NCBI GenBank assembly: GCA_003290165.1
Contig: QNQO01006952.1
Coordinates: 1 to 64,000 of the forward strand
Length of the DNA stretch: 64,000 bases
Origin: Berberis thunbergii
Taxonomy: Eukaryota > Streptophyta > Magnoliopsida > Ranunculales > Berberidaceae
Direction: 5' to 3'
Shown here: piece after piece, positions 34,094-46,741 of the stretch
How the letters are laid out: every line of letters begins with the position of its first letter
Position numbering within the stretch: the stretch's first letter is position 1
Translations under genes and position numbers: made by a program
The notes under the pieces: model-generated
Databases searched by the model: none
Told to the model about the DNA's origin: nothing
The model's input: the letters and a program-made list of their open reading frames with translations, nothing else

Positions 34094-35420
34094 TGAACAC
34101 TAAAGACGAGCGGTTTCATTTTTTTCCAACAAAATCATTTTAAAAAATGATAATTATAGCTTTTGGAAAAAAAAAAAAAAAACTCATCATATGACAATGG
34201 GTAAGCTTGTGTTGATGGTGGTAAAAAGAGGATACAAGAACTTGGTCTCATATATGTTGAGAAGACTGAGTCAAAGGAAAATGCTAATTGCTTGAGCGCA
34301 TTTATGAACTGTGTTACTTCCAAGAAAGTATGGGATATTCTGGCCTCCAACATGAGGGAAATTTCAATTTCAAAGACTCCAAGATTTAGATGTTGCATAG
34401 AAAATTTGCGGCGCTGAGAACGGAAGAAGGAAATGTTTTACCCAGTTTTGGGATAACTTAAGGGAAATAGTCAAAACCGTGGAACAACTTGGTGGAAAGC
34501 TTTTAAACACTTAAATGATAAAAAGATAAAGAAATCACTCACTTTGAATTATGATGTGATAATATATACAATCCAGGAGAATGACAAGAATCTATCAGAA
34601 ATCAATAAAGATTACCACCAAAGATGACATTGATGAAATGCAAGTCCTCTTCTCAAAGAGACTTGGAAAACACTTCAAGGATGTCAAACAAAGGTAAAAT
34701 AAGAAAGCGAATAACAAGGTTGATGGCAAATATAAGGATGTCAGATCATAACAAAGAAATTTAGTTTTATAAAAGAAATAAATCGAGTGTTATAAGGAAC
34801 TCAAACGTAAGGATGTCAGATCATATGTCAACATTGTGCTCAAATGAAACTAGAAGGAACAAGGCAAAATGTTACAAATGATTATGATCTCACCCATCTA
34901 CTTCTGATTATGATACAGTTTCAAAGTCTGATAAATCGTTGAAAGCTTTCGTTATCAAAGTTGACAAGGAAGAAGTAGATTTAGAAACCAACTCTAGGTC
35001 ATCCTACAACAGCGACACTAAAAATAATTATACATTACCAGCATCAATATCATCTGATTCAAAAAAATATTATGGAACTGGATCAATATCTCAATTTTCC
35101 GAGAAAAGAAATAAGCAGTTATAGTCCAAAATTGAAGACCCTCATGTAAGTATTCTAATTCAAATAATTTAGATTAAGAGTTAAAAATCATATTTTACTT
35201 GAAAGAAATTAAAAAAAAAATTATTGATTTTCTAAGAAAAATGAATTTCAAGAAAAAAAAATCGGGTTTTGGAAAATGAAACTTTTTTTTTTATTGAGAC
35301 TAAAGACTCTGGAGGAAAAACTTAAAACATTTCAAAAAGTTGAATTCAAATGTTTCAAATTGTAAAGCTTTTAAAATTGGGTAAGAAAAGGTTGATAAGA
35401 TGTTAAGCTTGCCAAACAAG
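34094..35420 (+). pseudogene. Ty1/copia gag region (UBN2-type), degraded
   Basis: From ATG 34094 (MNTKDERF) broken frames follow the copia gag pattern. They include an ELVSYMLRRLSQRKMLIA-like stretch, then NCLSAFMNCVTSKKVWDIL, IQENDKNLSEI and DIDEMQVLFSKRLGKHFKDV. A later frame (34939-35121, KAFVIKVDKEEVDLETNS) fits the gag C-terminal acidic segment. A lysine-rich stretch to about 35420 resembles the gag-pol linker. Many stops; no protease, integrase or reverse transcriptase was found. Confidence 0.55.
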
Positions 35421-37013
35421 TAATTGGGACCTAGTTATAGTCCAGGCTCGCCTCCTACCAAGACGAAGTTTGTTAAAGCTTCGACTTGCCATGGTTCAAG
35501 CTCTAACAATGCAAATCACGCAACGACACCTAAATCATCAAGAACCATTATAGCGCCTTGCACCCTCACTATTTAATCAAGCTAAAATCCATCGACAACC
35601 AACAAAAGCACCTCAACGAAGAAGTCAAGCAAATGTGCATAATAGATCTCGCATTTTGCCACAATTCTAGTCAAGGAAATGTAAAGAGTATTTCAAACAC
35701 AAATGTCATCGATTTTATTCTTTATATGATGAAAATGATTTGACTTATTTTCATCAATGAGTGGGGCATCCTTCCACAAGATAATGATTACTTTGAGGGC
35801 TCATCATCATGGGGCATTTTTATGCTAGTTCATTAATATCATGTCCAACCAAATCAGATTGTACTTAGGCTCATACTTGAGAGTTTTACCCTCTTTCAGC
35901 CATATGCTAACACTTCTTGATCTTGTGAACCTCCCTATATGAATGATTATAATGTAGTAAAAAAAAAACATGGCTACAAGAACTAAGTTTTTTGTCAATT
36001 AGAATGTCGATGGAGAATGGTGCATTGGCCAACATATTTTGGTTAACATGCGCAAAGTTGGCTTGATAGATCAACACCACCGTCAATATTATTTTGTTTA
36101 TGAAATCAAACAATAATCATCATGATGCATTTGTCCACAAAAAAGGTTGGAAATGTCTCCATGCATGGTAGCATATGAAAATTGGTTGTGATATATATTT
36201 TTTTAATTATTAAGCATCATTCCCAAAGCCATTAACAATGTGAATTAGACTGTATCCACTACTAAATGCATTATACCTAGTACACTGTGGTTGGCATTGC
36301 GGACTATGAGCATGAAAGAAGCACACCCACTAGGTTCCACTAGGTAGAGTGCATGGACATGAATGGGGAACCTCTCAATAGCATGTGAAGCTTTAAGAAG
36401 GTTAATCATTACATATACATTTCGAGGGTTGTGAAAACATATCAATATCTTTAGTTTTGTAGTCATCCAAACTTTTTCATAGTTGTGTGCTTGTACAATA
36501 TGAAATGTCCACTAGTTTTATACAAAGTTATAGCAAGTGTGGCAATTACTACCATCATCAACACGCAAAAGATGATTGTTGAAAATAATAATTAAACCTG
36601 TGCATATTATTCAATACCTAAGTATCACTTGTCATTCTCACATAGATAAACAATAAAGATAGAAAATATAGACATACCTTTTTATTCTAAAATTGAGCAC
36701 AATTATTTAGATAATGTCTATGTTGTTCATGAGCATCCCAAAAGATATAGGCCTCAAACAGCAATGGAATACCAGCTCAGTGGTATACCTGTAGCGGATG
36801 GAACCACATGTCCAGGGTGCCAGGCTGCTAGAGGCATTTGGGTGGGAGGAGTTAAAGGGCAAAATATAGGCATCCCACATTAGCATGTAATAATAGAGGT
36901 TTATAAGGATTCAATTAGAACCACAAAAAATAACGCGGAGAAAAAAAATAGGAATACCTATATAAAAGGGTTTCTTCTCATTTAACTACGTAAATATGGG
37001 TAATTAGAATTTT
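35421..37013. other. decayed repeat sequence, no gene
   Basis: Only short frames occur. Near 36770 CAGCTCAGTGGTATACCTG looks like a polymerase III A-box with flanking SINE-like sequence to about 36860, but no good B-box follows. Confidence 0.25.
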
Positions 37014-37876
37014 GGGTTATTTACCTTTTTCTCCACTATTACAATCCATCTAGCATTTAGACCCCAACTTTCTCCAACCTTGTTTTTAGACGCAATTTTG
37101 GTTGTGGATAAATACTTGCTTTCATGGACATGGTGGAAAGCTCTACACTCCCATATCTCTAATGCAAAATTTCAAATTGCCCTCTCAAATTTATACAAAT
37201 TAGAAAAAGCCCTCAACAACCTCGAGATCATAAAATAAATTGAGACAAAGTAAATAGTTCAACCTAGAAATAAATATTTTCTTTAAATAGATCATTCTTA
37301 ATACATCTCTGCATACTAATATAAAATAAATGTTGTATATCTAAAATGCAAATCTCGATGAAAAACAAATAACACATACTGAATAATTACACCATGCATC
37401 TTGAGGCAAATAAATAGTAAATGTATATTTTTGCGTAAAATAAAGGAGTTTTTATAGCTATTTGTTTAATATGAACCATCAATTCGATCTTGAGATGCAT
37501 GTTCAAAATTTTCACCAGTTAGTATGCTTCAATATGCACATGACTAAAAAATTACATATTTAGAGAAACATTTTTTACTATGATCCTTGTATTTTTCCTT
37601 CATATACATAAAATTTGCACCACTTAGTAAATAATAAACAAATAGTTAATTTATACATATAGATGTGTTTTGGGATATCAAGGCAGATAAGGAGTTCTGT
37701 CTAATTTGTATTTTGAGGTGGCAATGTTAAATTTGACATTAGAGTCAAGGGAGGGGCAGGGTGGTCTTTTCACGATGTTGATCTAAGTTATTCATCCACA
37801 ATGAAGTTGGGGTCTAAAACAAGCTTGAACCAAATTTTATATGGTCTTAATGCTTGGGTCAAAAGTTAAACAACCC
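37014..37876. mobile_element. possible MULE-type element with long imperfect TIRs
   Basis: GGGTTATTTACCTTTT at the left and AAAAGTTAAACAACCC at the right are imperfect inverted ends. Further in, TTTAGACCCCAACTT and TTGTGGATRAATA recur in inverted orientation. Flanks TAGAATTTT and TAGAAAATTTT could be a decayed 9-bp duplication. No coding frame. Confidence 0.35.
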
Positions 37877-38007
37877 ATAGAAAATTTTAATATACACAAT
37901 AATAATTAATGTAATAAAAAAATCCCAAACTTACCATGAACAAAACTTTTCGACTACTCTGCGTCATCGAATTAACATCAATCTCAGCTCCTACTAAGAA
38001 AACATAG

Positions 38008-38089
38008 TAAAGGATTCCGATGTTTGCCATTGTTTCCAATACCATTATTTCTAGGTATTAGAAACAATGGCAAACATTGGAATCCTTTA
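38008..38089. repeat. near-perfect hairpin, 36-bp arms, 10-nt loop
   Basis: Arm 38008-38043 and arm 38054-38089 pair over 36 positions, with one G:U wobble and one C:A mismatch, around the loop ATTATTTCTA. The stem includes GATGTTTGCCATTGTTTCC. Size and pairing resemble a short microRNA precursor or a very small foldback element. I do not recognise a known microRNA in it. Confidence 0.8.
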
Positions 38090-39489
38090 TTCAATATATA
38101 ATAGTCTGTTAAAAAAATATTAAAAAGTAAATAACATCAACATAAGATAAATCATACATAAACAACTCAAAAAGTTAATATCTACATTTTTGAAACCCTT
38201 AACACCATGCAAATTATAAGACAATATATAAACTATGAAAGTTATATAAAGTACAAAGCTTTCATACTTGTGAACTTTTTAAACTATTTTATAGCCAATT
38301 GCAAAATGAAAAGTCGGAGGGAGTTACCTAAGGGATTTTTACATTGCCAAACCTCATTCGTCGTAATCGAACTTGGTTGATAACATACAGTTCCTAAAAA
38401 AATTTGCACGCCATACCGCACCCAACTTTATTGATCATAACCATTTTCATTGCCATGTTTTCTTCTAAAGTTTAGTCTTTCTGTAGAATTTATGACAAGT
38501 CTTTATGTTAATGTGAATAAATTTTTCGTTAACATTTTTCCCTTGTTTATCTCCGCACAAAAATAGATAAGAGGAACAATAAGAAAAGATGAACAAAAGA
38601 ATCGTTCAACTCATTGTGTGAGTCAAAAGATGTATTCCTTTTACGAATCACAAATGGTTGGTGTCTAAGACGGAAGAGGACCCAAAGGTGGGCTATATAT
38701 CCAAGCTACAACCTGGGGTAATTTTTAAAAACTTTCCCTAATATACATACTGAAACATAATAGGGATGTTAATATGAGCCATTGAATTAAGGAATGAAGA
38801 ATAGTTCGTTTTCCACATTTAGCATTCGTATAGCCAAAACTTTAGCCGATATTTGTTGTTGGAATCCTTGTCCTTTTTTGTCCTTACAAGTAAATGTCGG
38901 ATTGACAAATTTGATGATATCTCAAAAGTCTTCAAATTACCATATAAGTATCTGCAAAAGTAAATGTATGTATCATGATATTGGAAAAAGACAAAGAAAC
39001 TTGTAGGTTTCAATTCACAAATTTTGAATCTATTTGTCATCTCCTTTTAAGATAGTTTTTCCCTAGTGTTCTTATTGTGAATACTCAATATTGTTTAAAA
39101 TTGTAATAATAATAATATTTATTTTGTACCAATTTTTTATTTCTCAATTCAAACAAACAACCAACTACCTACTTTGCACCTATGGTATGTCAAAACTCTT
39201 TACTTAATAAAAACACAAAAAACAAATAAAAATTTGTTTGTTAACGGCTAAAAAGATCCATCCTAAAAAGTTAATATTTTTATATGGACGGTTACTGATT
39301 AAATGTCTTTAAAAATCTAAATTATTCTTGACAATTACAAGAATAAGTGTCATATAAAAAAAATATGTTAGCAAGTTTCTAAGTATTAACAGTCATAAAT
39401 ATTTAGTAAATGTATTTTCTTAACGTTTTCAAAATAATGTCAAGAAACTAATTTATAAAACTTCCTAGAAAGGTAAATTTGTAGTAGTG
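38090..39489. other. AT-rich sequence ending in a CACTA-like terminus
   Basis: No gene seen. The segment ends with AAATTTGTAGTAGTG (39475-39489), the reverse complement of a CACTACTACAAATTT terminus. No matching left end was found upstream, so only a terminus is claimed. Confidence 0.3.
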
Positions 39490-41660
39490 AGTCAATGTGA
39501 CATGTACTTTGCCCATGTGACTAAGGAATCTATGGGTTTTGAAATAAGAGATCTGGGCATACTAAAGTCGACTTCACCTCTTGGATTATGGTCATTGAGC
39601 TGAAATGTCACCATCAGTCAGAGAAAGTCGTTATGATTATAGCTGTTGGAGCTTGTCAGCAAAGTCCACTTGACCTCCTCTCTTTAGCAGATTTTTGCCC
39701 ATAAAAAGGTTTCAAGACTTTCTCTCAAACCATTTTTTCATAAATCGCGCATGCCCCTTAAGAAATTCATCACCCAATTAACATTCATGTCCTTTGTGAG
39801 AGATCCATTGGTATTTTAGGATGAAAATTCTCCTCTCTTCATCATTTCTTTGGTTATCTAAAGAGAAGAGGGAAGAGAAACTTGGAAGAAATGTTGAAGG
39901 GAGTTTTGTATTAGTATATGCATCATCTGGAAAGTTATTTATCATTCAAGCACTTCATCTCATCTTGAGTTTGAAGCTTCCATCTTCCATTGAGTGACGG
40001 AGTAAATGTAAAGAGCTTATAGCCTCTTAATCCGATAAACGATTATATAAGAAACGAGAAATCACCCAAGTATTAGCTTGTCCAAACTCGACTCTGCCCT
40101 CTGTGTGTTTACGCCCTTATAAAGGGTTTGTTCGTTAAAGTATCACCGCAGATATTTCAAACAGGTAGTAAGACTTGGTTGTATTGCATCTCAAGTTAGT
40201 TTTAATCCTAGGCAAATCAATAAGACTCGTGGAACCCGATCATAAAGCCTAGTTTGATGTATTCCTGGGATCTTGAGTGGTCGTTTGTAAGGCTTGGTTG
40301 TATTGCATCCCACCAAGGTTGTTCGTAACATTCATGGAATTGAGCACTTGGTTCACATCAATAAGTCTCATGGGAGCAAGGCGTTATACCTTGCTAGGTT
40401 GAGGAACATTGATAGAAAGCAGAGTTATCTTTTGAACAAGTAATAAAAACTTGTGGCATGTGAGCTCTTTCATCGAGGAAGTAATTTCTCATAGCCATTC
40501 AAACACCCGCTTAAGTGAACCTCGTTTTATCGGTGTCTTTATCTGTTTTTTTTCTCCCCTTAATTGTATTTACTTTATTGCTTAGATTAGTTGTATTTAC
40601 TTTACATTACTTATATAGTTTGTAAGATCAACTTGCATGCTTAGGATTCTTTTTGGAGGTTGTCAGGCCATTTTCACACCCCGACCCTCATGAACACTAT
40701 TAGGTCCGTTTCAACGGCTCTGATTAAATGTTTCCCGTAGAGCTGGAACAACGGAAGGAGTATCTGCAATGGCACTTTGATGTTGAATATGAGATTGAAA
40801 AGTGCAAGTAAGAGATGGATTGATTGCATACTTTGTTTCTTGTTCGGGCTATGTATTTATCAATATTCCTCTATTGGTTTCCCATGATATGGGGAAGCCC
40901 TAGCTATCTTCTCATGATATTTGGGATGGTTGTACAACGAACTTGGACATTCTATCGATTTAGTCCATCATATGACGGCTCCTTTTGACTAAATTGAGAG
41001 TGAGCTCACAAGCCCATTGAGTGTCGAGTGATCTTCAAATCCTAGTCAATGAAAAAGCATGTCAGTCAATATCGGTCAAAGTTGATTGGAGTTAACCGTT
41101 TGACTTTCGATAAATATTTGACTTTTAGGTCAAGGTCCATTAGGTGATGTGATTCGAGTCTTGGTCTCTTTTGGATGCCTCGTGGCACTGGCTTGAAGTG
41201 TGGTTTGACCATCCCCATCTTGAGGCATTAGAGTGGGTAGCTCGAGGTACTCTTAATGAAACCTTCGTTGACTCCAATGAAACAAATTAACTTCAAGCCA
41301 AACTCAGTCTTTGGCGATGCATGTTGGCTCCAATTGATATTGTGTGGGGATACATAGCAAGGTATGATCTTACTATATGTAACTCGAGGAACTATAGTCT
41401 GTGTCTCAAGACGTGCATAAGATGGGTATGCACATGGGGTTTTACATAAAAGGTTTCTCACTTAAGTGATCTCCTTCAAGTAAATCAACTAAACTTTTGA
41501 ACCTTGTAATTTAACTCACCTAGAGTTGTGACATACGCCTTCAAACAAATTTTGGCAAAAAACTTAAAAGTCGAATACTTTTGCTTGTTTTTCAAAACAA
41601 ATTCAATTTCCAAAAATGAGTTAATCATGCCCTCTAGTAGTATTAGCCCGTTTCTTGCAT
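39490..41660 (+). mobile_element. Ty1/copia-type LTR, longest copy
   Basis: The order of phrases links all other copies. CCCATGTGACTAAGGAATC and AGTCGACTTCACC (39500-39580) come first, then GCCCATAAAAAGG near 39698, GTATTAGCTTGTCC near 40070 and GGTTGTATTGCATC, which is duplicated near 40180 and 40290. TTAAGTGAACCTCGTTTTAT follows near 40512 and CTTCAAGTAAATCAACTAAAC near 41476, and the copy ends near 41655 after CCCTCTAGTAGTATTAGCC. A segment at about 40680-41460 does not match other copies and is probably inserted. Confidence 0.5.
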
Positions 41661-42218
41661 TTTCAAGTTTTTGAGGATGTAGATATTCGTGTGTTGAATA
41701 TGGCAAACCATTATTGCAAGCTTATATCTACATGGTCTGCAACTTTTGAAAGAGTATATTGAATAGGAAATAAACTTTGATGAACAAGAGACTAAACCAA
41801 TGATTTCTTAACATCCTAATGTTGGATTTGATATATGTACAATCACATGAACTTTTGGAGATGAAAAAATGCAAGAAAAACAAATTTTGGAAACCTACGA
41901 ATCCTTGTCATTACTCACTATGAAAAACATCATTGAAAACTCTCATCCAGTCAAACTCCCACACCCCTATCAATTTCCATCTCCTCAAAAATATCTTCTT
42001 GATTGTCACCCTTCAATGAAGAGTATGATGTGATAGTGCTAAAAACTAGACTAAAAAATAAGCACAGGTTCACATAGGAGTCAAACATTGCTTCAACATA
42101 CAATAAAAATATGAAAGAATTTTCAACTTCTTCTGGATTGGCTATCTTCATGCAAGATTCATAGACATATAAACCAAAAAAAAAATCAGCAATGTTACTC
42201 AACTCCATCGTGGCATAG

Positions 42219-42540
42219 ACTGATGAACCATGGCCCAATATTGGAATGGGCCTATGGTCGTGTGACTGTCTTTTAACCTTGTGAGACAATTTTGCACTGG
42301 GCTGAAATGGGGTTGAGAGAGAAGTGAGCGGGTACCATACTATTTGTGCTCATTTATTTGGCGTCCTATCATTAGTAATATTAGACGCCTTTTCTTTTTG
42401 CTTTGCTAGTAGAAATGTAAGTATGTCTGTAGAGACCTCAATATGGAGGCTAACAACTTGGCTACAGTCATAGGGCGACAACTATGTAATCATTCTTATT
42501 ATTAATCTATTATGTCGATGGCTTTAAACAAAAATAAATA
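42219..42540 (+). mobile_element. second copia family, 5' LTR remnant
   Basis: TGATGAACCATGGCCCAATA and TTTTAACCTTGTGAGACA are echoed at 44752-44840 by GATGATGGACTATGGCCCCA and TTTTAAACCTTGTGAGGTA. The pair brackets the gag remnant at 42930-43690, so these are probably the two LTR starts of one element. Confidence 0.45.
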
Positions 42541-42816
42541 AATAAAACAACTTTGTTGTTTAGTTTTGTGAATCACTTGTTTTTTAATTACTACAATTCA
42601 AATTTGTGAATTTTTGTTTGTTGAAAGTGATGTGTTGTTATTGGGTTTCCCATTAACAAAAATCTTTTTTGTTTGAAAATTAAAAAAATACAAAGATGTG
42701 TTGGAGAATGACATCCTTTACATTTAACCCGTACAATGTGTTGCAAGTCAAGGGTGATAGAAAAAAAAAGAATATTACGATATAATTCCTCCAATAGGTT
42801 ATTTCCACAATTATAT

Positions 42817-42841
42817 ATGTGTGTGTGTGTGTGTGTGTGTT
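42817..42841. repeat. (TG)n microsatellite
   Basis: ATATATGTGTGTG continues as about 12 uninterrupted TG units. Confidence 0.95.
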
Positions 42842-42929
42842 ATCTTCGAGCGCATTTGAACCAATTCAAGTCAGGATTTGTTAATCGACACACAACATAT
42901 TAGTTTTAATTTCTTTATTTAGTTTTAGT

Positions 42930-43690
42930 TTGTATATGAGGAAAATGAGTGGTATAGATCCATGCAAAATTGACAAATTGAATGGTAATCATTTTAGCAC
43001 GTGCAACGAAAGTTTTCGTATATACTTATTGATGATAAACTTTACCACGCAATCACATCGCTCGAGCCCACAGAACCTAAAATGTCTATTGAAAAGTGAG
43101 AGAGTGATAACGCAGTTGCAAGAGTTTTCATATTTATCAATATGATTGATGACACGATTCATCTTTATGAGGATATGTTAACTGCAAAGGAAATTCTAGA
43201 TGCACTTGAGGCTAAATATGGTCATATTTTTTACGCACATATATAATTATTGTTAGCTAAATACAATCGCATGTGTATGGTAGATAGTGAAAAATTTGTG
43301 GATCATGTTCGCAAAATGGAACTCAATACAAAATTATTGTCAAATGCTGGTTACCCTCTTTCGGATCAAATTCAGGTCACCACTATTATGAATAGTTTAC
43401 CAAATTTATGGGACACGTGGTGACATCATTGTCATTCATGTGGAGGAAAAACTTTATTCATGCATACACACCTTACTATATTTTCTCTTGAGAAAGAATG
43501 GAAAAATCGGTGAAATACAGGCATAAGTTGACAAATTAATGATCACTGGCATAAATAAAGCTAGTTTCAAAATTTTCAAGAAGGATATGAAGGGAACAAG
43601 TCCCAAATTTAAAAAGTTTGGCAAAACAATGTGAAAATGTCTTAATTGTAGTAAAGATGACATTTTATGAAGAATCGTCTACATACTTTT
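42930..43690 (+). pseudogene. Ty1/copia gag (UBN2-type) remnant
   Basis: Frames from 43140 read LYEDMLTAKEILDALEAKYG, a stop, LLAKYNRMCMVDSEKFVDHV and then NAGYPLSDQIQVTTIMNSLP. These are the conserved steps of copia gag polyproteins (AKE-W-ALE-KYG, L--Y-M-D, L--AG--LSD--Q---I--SLP). The 5' part (42942-43080, MSGIDPCKIDKLNGNHFS) is the gag start. Stops and deletions break it. Confidence 0.65.
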
Positions 43691-43794
43691 ACAAGTTAAA
43701 ATACGTGTAGTAAGCAAATCAATATATTGCGATAACAAGTCCATTATCTCTTTGAAAAGTGGAGCAAACAGCTTTAGAGGCAAACATATTAATA

Positions 43795-44000
43795 CATTTT
43801 ACTTGGGTTGGGCATTTCAGCCCGAAAAATTGGGCAGAACTAGGAACCGGACCAATCGGTCCAGTCCGGTTCGGTCTTTTAAATATTAATGTAATTTTTA
43901 CCTAAAAAAATGGACTGGACCGAAATTCTCGGTCCTCAATTCCATTTCTCAAAGCCCGTTGATTAACCAACCCAACCCTATTCGCTTTAGAAAATTAAAA
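43795..44000. mobile_element. hAT-like repeat with GGACCGG-type inverted motif
   Basis: GGGTTGGGCATTTCAGCCCG is followed by a palindromic block around GGACCAATCGGTCC and CCGGTTCGGTC, and later by GACCGAAATTCTCGGTCC. Such sequence is typical of plant hAT MITEs beginning GGGCTGGGCATT. The right boundary is unclear. Confidence 0.4.
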
Positions 44001-44012
44001 ATCAAAAGACTC

Positions 44013-44204
44013 ACCCCAATTGGCTTATGTTTTAAAGATTAAAGTTTAAACCCAACTGGCTTATGTTTTTTTAAAGTTTAAAGTTTAAACTCATTCAAAG
44101 ACCAGCCCAATTAGCTTATGTTTTTAAAGTTTAAACTCATTCATAGACAACCCAATTGGCTTATGTTTTTAAACCCATTCAAAGACATGCCTAATTGGCT
44201 TATG
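44013..44204. repeat. tandem repeat, about five units of 35-55 bp
   Basis: CCAATTGGCTTATGTTTTTA followed by AAGTTTAAACTCATTCAAAGAC recurs with length variation, ending at CTAATTGGCTTATGTTGGGG. Confidence 0.75.
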
Positions 44205-44751
44205 TTGGGGTGACCTTTGGGTCAAGTGCGACAACGACCTTATTCCTCCTCCATCTCCCTTCTTCTTCAGGGAGGGAGTAACCTAAATGGGATTAAGACA
44301 TGTCGAACGTAGTTACATGAGCAAAAACATCTACAAAATGTCTTCGAGGATGTTTGAAGAGAACGTAAAATATGGGACAAAGGTATTGGTTAGAGAAAAT
44401 GTAGTGGACATTACACAAATAAGATCGGGAAATTCTATGCATCATGAGTTCAAAGTCCAACTTCCAAAGGCACACTAATGTACCTAAGGCGCGTAGTGTA
44501 ACAATTAAGTTCTTACTACTGAAAGTCGATGTCGGTCGCTTGAAATAAAGTAGAATGAAGATACCTTGCATATGACAAAATTAATTTGTGTGTTATATGG
44601 TAACAACTAGCAACATGTTGTCAGAAAGATTAGCAAAAACCATGCACTTGTTATTCATATGCTATGATCTGATGACAATTTGTGGTATAGCAGATTATGG
44701 GTTGGTTATCAACCTAAAAACTTTAAAGGATGTTTAGAGTACGGTCAAATG
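44205..44751. other. no family recognised
   Basis: One 63-codon frame (44287-44478) encodes no motif I can name. It probably belongs to the decayed copia element. Confidence 0.25.
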
Positions 44752-45000
44752 GGAGATGATGGACTATGGCCCCAATGTTGTGCCTATGGTCTTGTGACCG
44801 GGCTTTTAAACCTTGTGAGGTAGTTTCCCATTGTGCTGAGATGGGTTGTGAGAAATAAGTGAAGGGGTGCAATAAGAACCCCACTAGATGAGTCCACTAG
44901 TTTGGAGTGGACATACACCAATTATGTTTTTGAAGTTCCTACATAAATTGGTGTTCCACAACAATCAAAACATATCAAATAATTAGTTCTCTCTCGATAA
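44752..45000 (+). mobile_element. second copia family, 3' LTR start
   Basis: It is paired with 42219-42540 as described there. Similarity fades after AGTGAAGGGGTGCAATA. Confidence 0.4.
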
Positions 45001-45616
45001 GTTCATCTTGTTCATAATGTAATCACCAGTCTAATGACAAACTTCACACTAGTAATTTATTATGTAAACTCAACTTCTTCCAATTGGGTATTTCCTTAGT
45101 AAACTCAACTCCATCGCTGCAGCAACAAGACCCTGTCTCACCACTTGTGCGACTCGCCCAAATTTGCGAGATTGGATTCCAATCTCGCCAATTTTTTGTG
45201 AGTCTCGTTTTTTCACTTTTGCAAAAATGCTTGCCAGATTGGAACCCTGTCTCACTAATTTGGGCAAAATGTTTTTTTATTCACTGAGATGGGGGTAGTA
45301 GTGGGGGAGGAGGATGAGCAGGCTGAATAGGAGAATGGAGGCAACAAATAGATCACATAGAAAGAAGACAGGAGAGTTGTTGTTGTTGTGATGTGTGTTG
45401 TTGTGTTCTTTCCAAGAGAGATCACAAAGAGGAAGAAGATTCGGAAAAAAGAAATATTTTCTCCTACTTAATGGCATTGTCAGTTAGTAGGGTGAAAATA
45501 ATTATTTTAGGGTGGTGTCAATGAGCGAAAATGATGAAAACAATTATTTTAGGGTTGTGTCAATGAGCAAATATGATGGTGACATGAAGCAACTGCCTTT
45601 GTAAAAATGGCACATA
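45001..45616. other. no gene; local duplication
   Basis: AACAATTATTTTAGGGTTGTGTCAATGAGC-like units of about 53 bp occur twice between 45488 and 45590. A GTTGTTGTTGTG stretch lies near 45373. I see nothing coding. Confidence 0.4.
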
Positions 45617-45959
45617 TCTAGTATTATAACGCCTGCAGTCTGACATGAACAGTGTCATGTCTTCAACCTGATTTCTTAGTTTCCAATTTTGCCCTCCCAA
45701 CTTTATAATATTTGCATGAACAATCAAAATGTGTGTAAAAACGACAAAAGGGTTTTAATATCTTTTGAATGGAAAACCCTATTCATATTATACTACAATT
45801 TTTAAAGTCCCAGAATGCCTTTCAAAGTTCACTTCACATTCTTCACACTTCCAGCCAAATGGGAGATGTTTATAAAATATTTTTGTGGGTATTTTAGGCA
45901 TACCCTATGTGAACACAACTAAAAGAACCTATCTATTTATAATGAACACCTCCAACATT

Positions 45960-46440
45960 AGTATAATATAAACATGATCTTCATTAATTGGTTGGAACCC
46001 CTCTATATTTCATATTTTTTACAATCAAAATTAACCCCTCTCGAACAATGATTAATTATATTAATATCATAACATAATTTATTTGAAGCCCTCCATTCAT
46101 CTATAAATTATAAATAGGCCCTTACATCTAACTTTTGGATTCTCATTTTGTCCTCCACATTTCAAACTTTTTTACAATCAAAACCAGCATCTCTCAAACA
46201 TTGATTAATTATACATATGTCCTTATTAAAAAATTTAAGCCACCCAATTTTTTATAACATAAAAATAAGCCCTTACATCTAACTTTTTATTTTTTCCATT
46301 TTGCCCTCCACATTTCATACATTTTACAATCAAAGCCATCATCTCTCAAACAATGATTAATTATACCAAAGCCCCTAATTTATTTATTTGAAGCCTCATT
46401 TTGCCATTCCCCATATTTATGCTATTTACATTTAAACTCA
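45960..46440. repeat. tandem array, three units of about 180 bp
   Basis: Each unit carries the sequence CCACATTTCAWA, TTTTACAATCAAAR, CTCTCRAACAATGATTAATTATA, a block near ATAATTTATTTGAAGCC and GCCCTTACATCTAACTTTT. The same unit type forms a larger array at 60000-61640. Confidence 0.75.
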
Positions 46441-46710
46441 GCTGCTCACATAAGAGATACAAAACCTCACTCTTCAATCGATCAGAAGACCCTCATTGTT
46501 GCGCTTTTTCCATAACAACGTCAACAACCTTCTTTTCTCAGCAAACCACCATCATTGCATTCCATTGACATGCATCATTCCCAAGCCACCATCGTCGCAT
46601 CGCATCGCATCACATATATGGTTTCTATCCTAATTTACTTTTGGGTATTTGTTTTCCCCTATGTTCAGTCTAGCAACCACCACCTGCCACCGCTCCCCAA
46701 TCATTTCTCT

Positions 46711-46741
46711 TCAACACAACAACAACAACAACAACAACAAC
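46711..46741. repeat. (CAA)n microsatellite
   Basis: About ten CAA units lie in a C-rich, CT-rich stretch (46460-47170) that has no convincing coding frame. Confidence 0.9.

Noticed and set aside
43454..43663. Minus-strand 69-codon frame
   Set aside because: It lies opposite the copia gag remnant and has no motif of its own.
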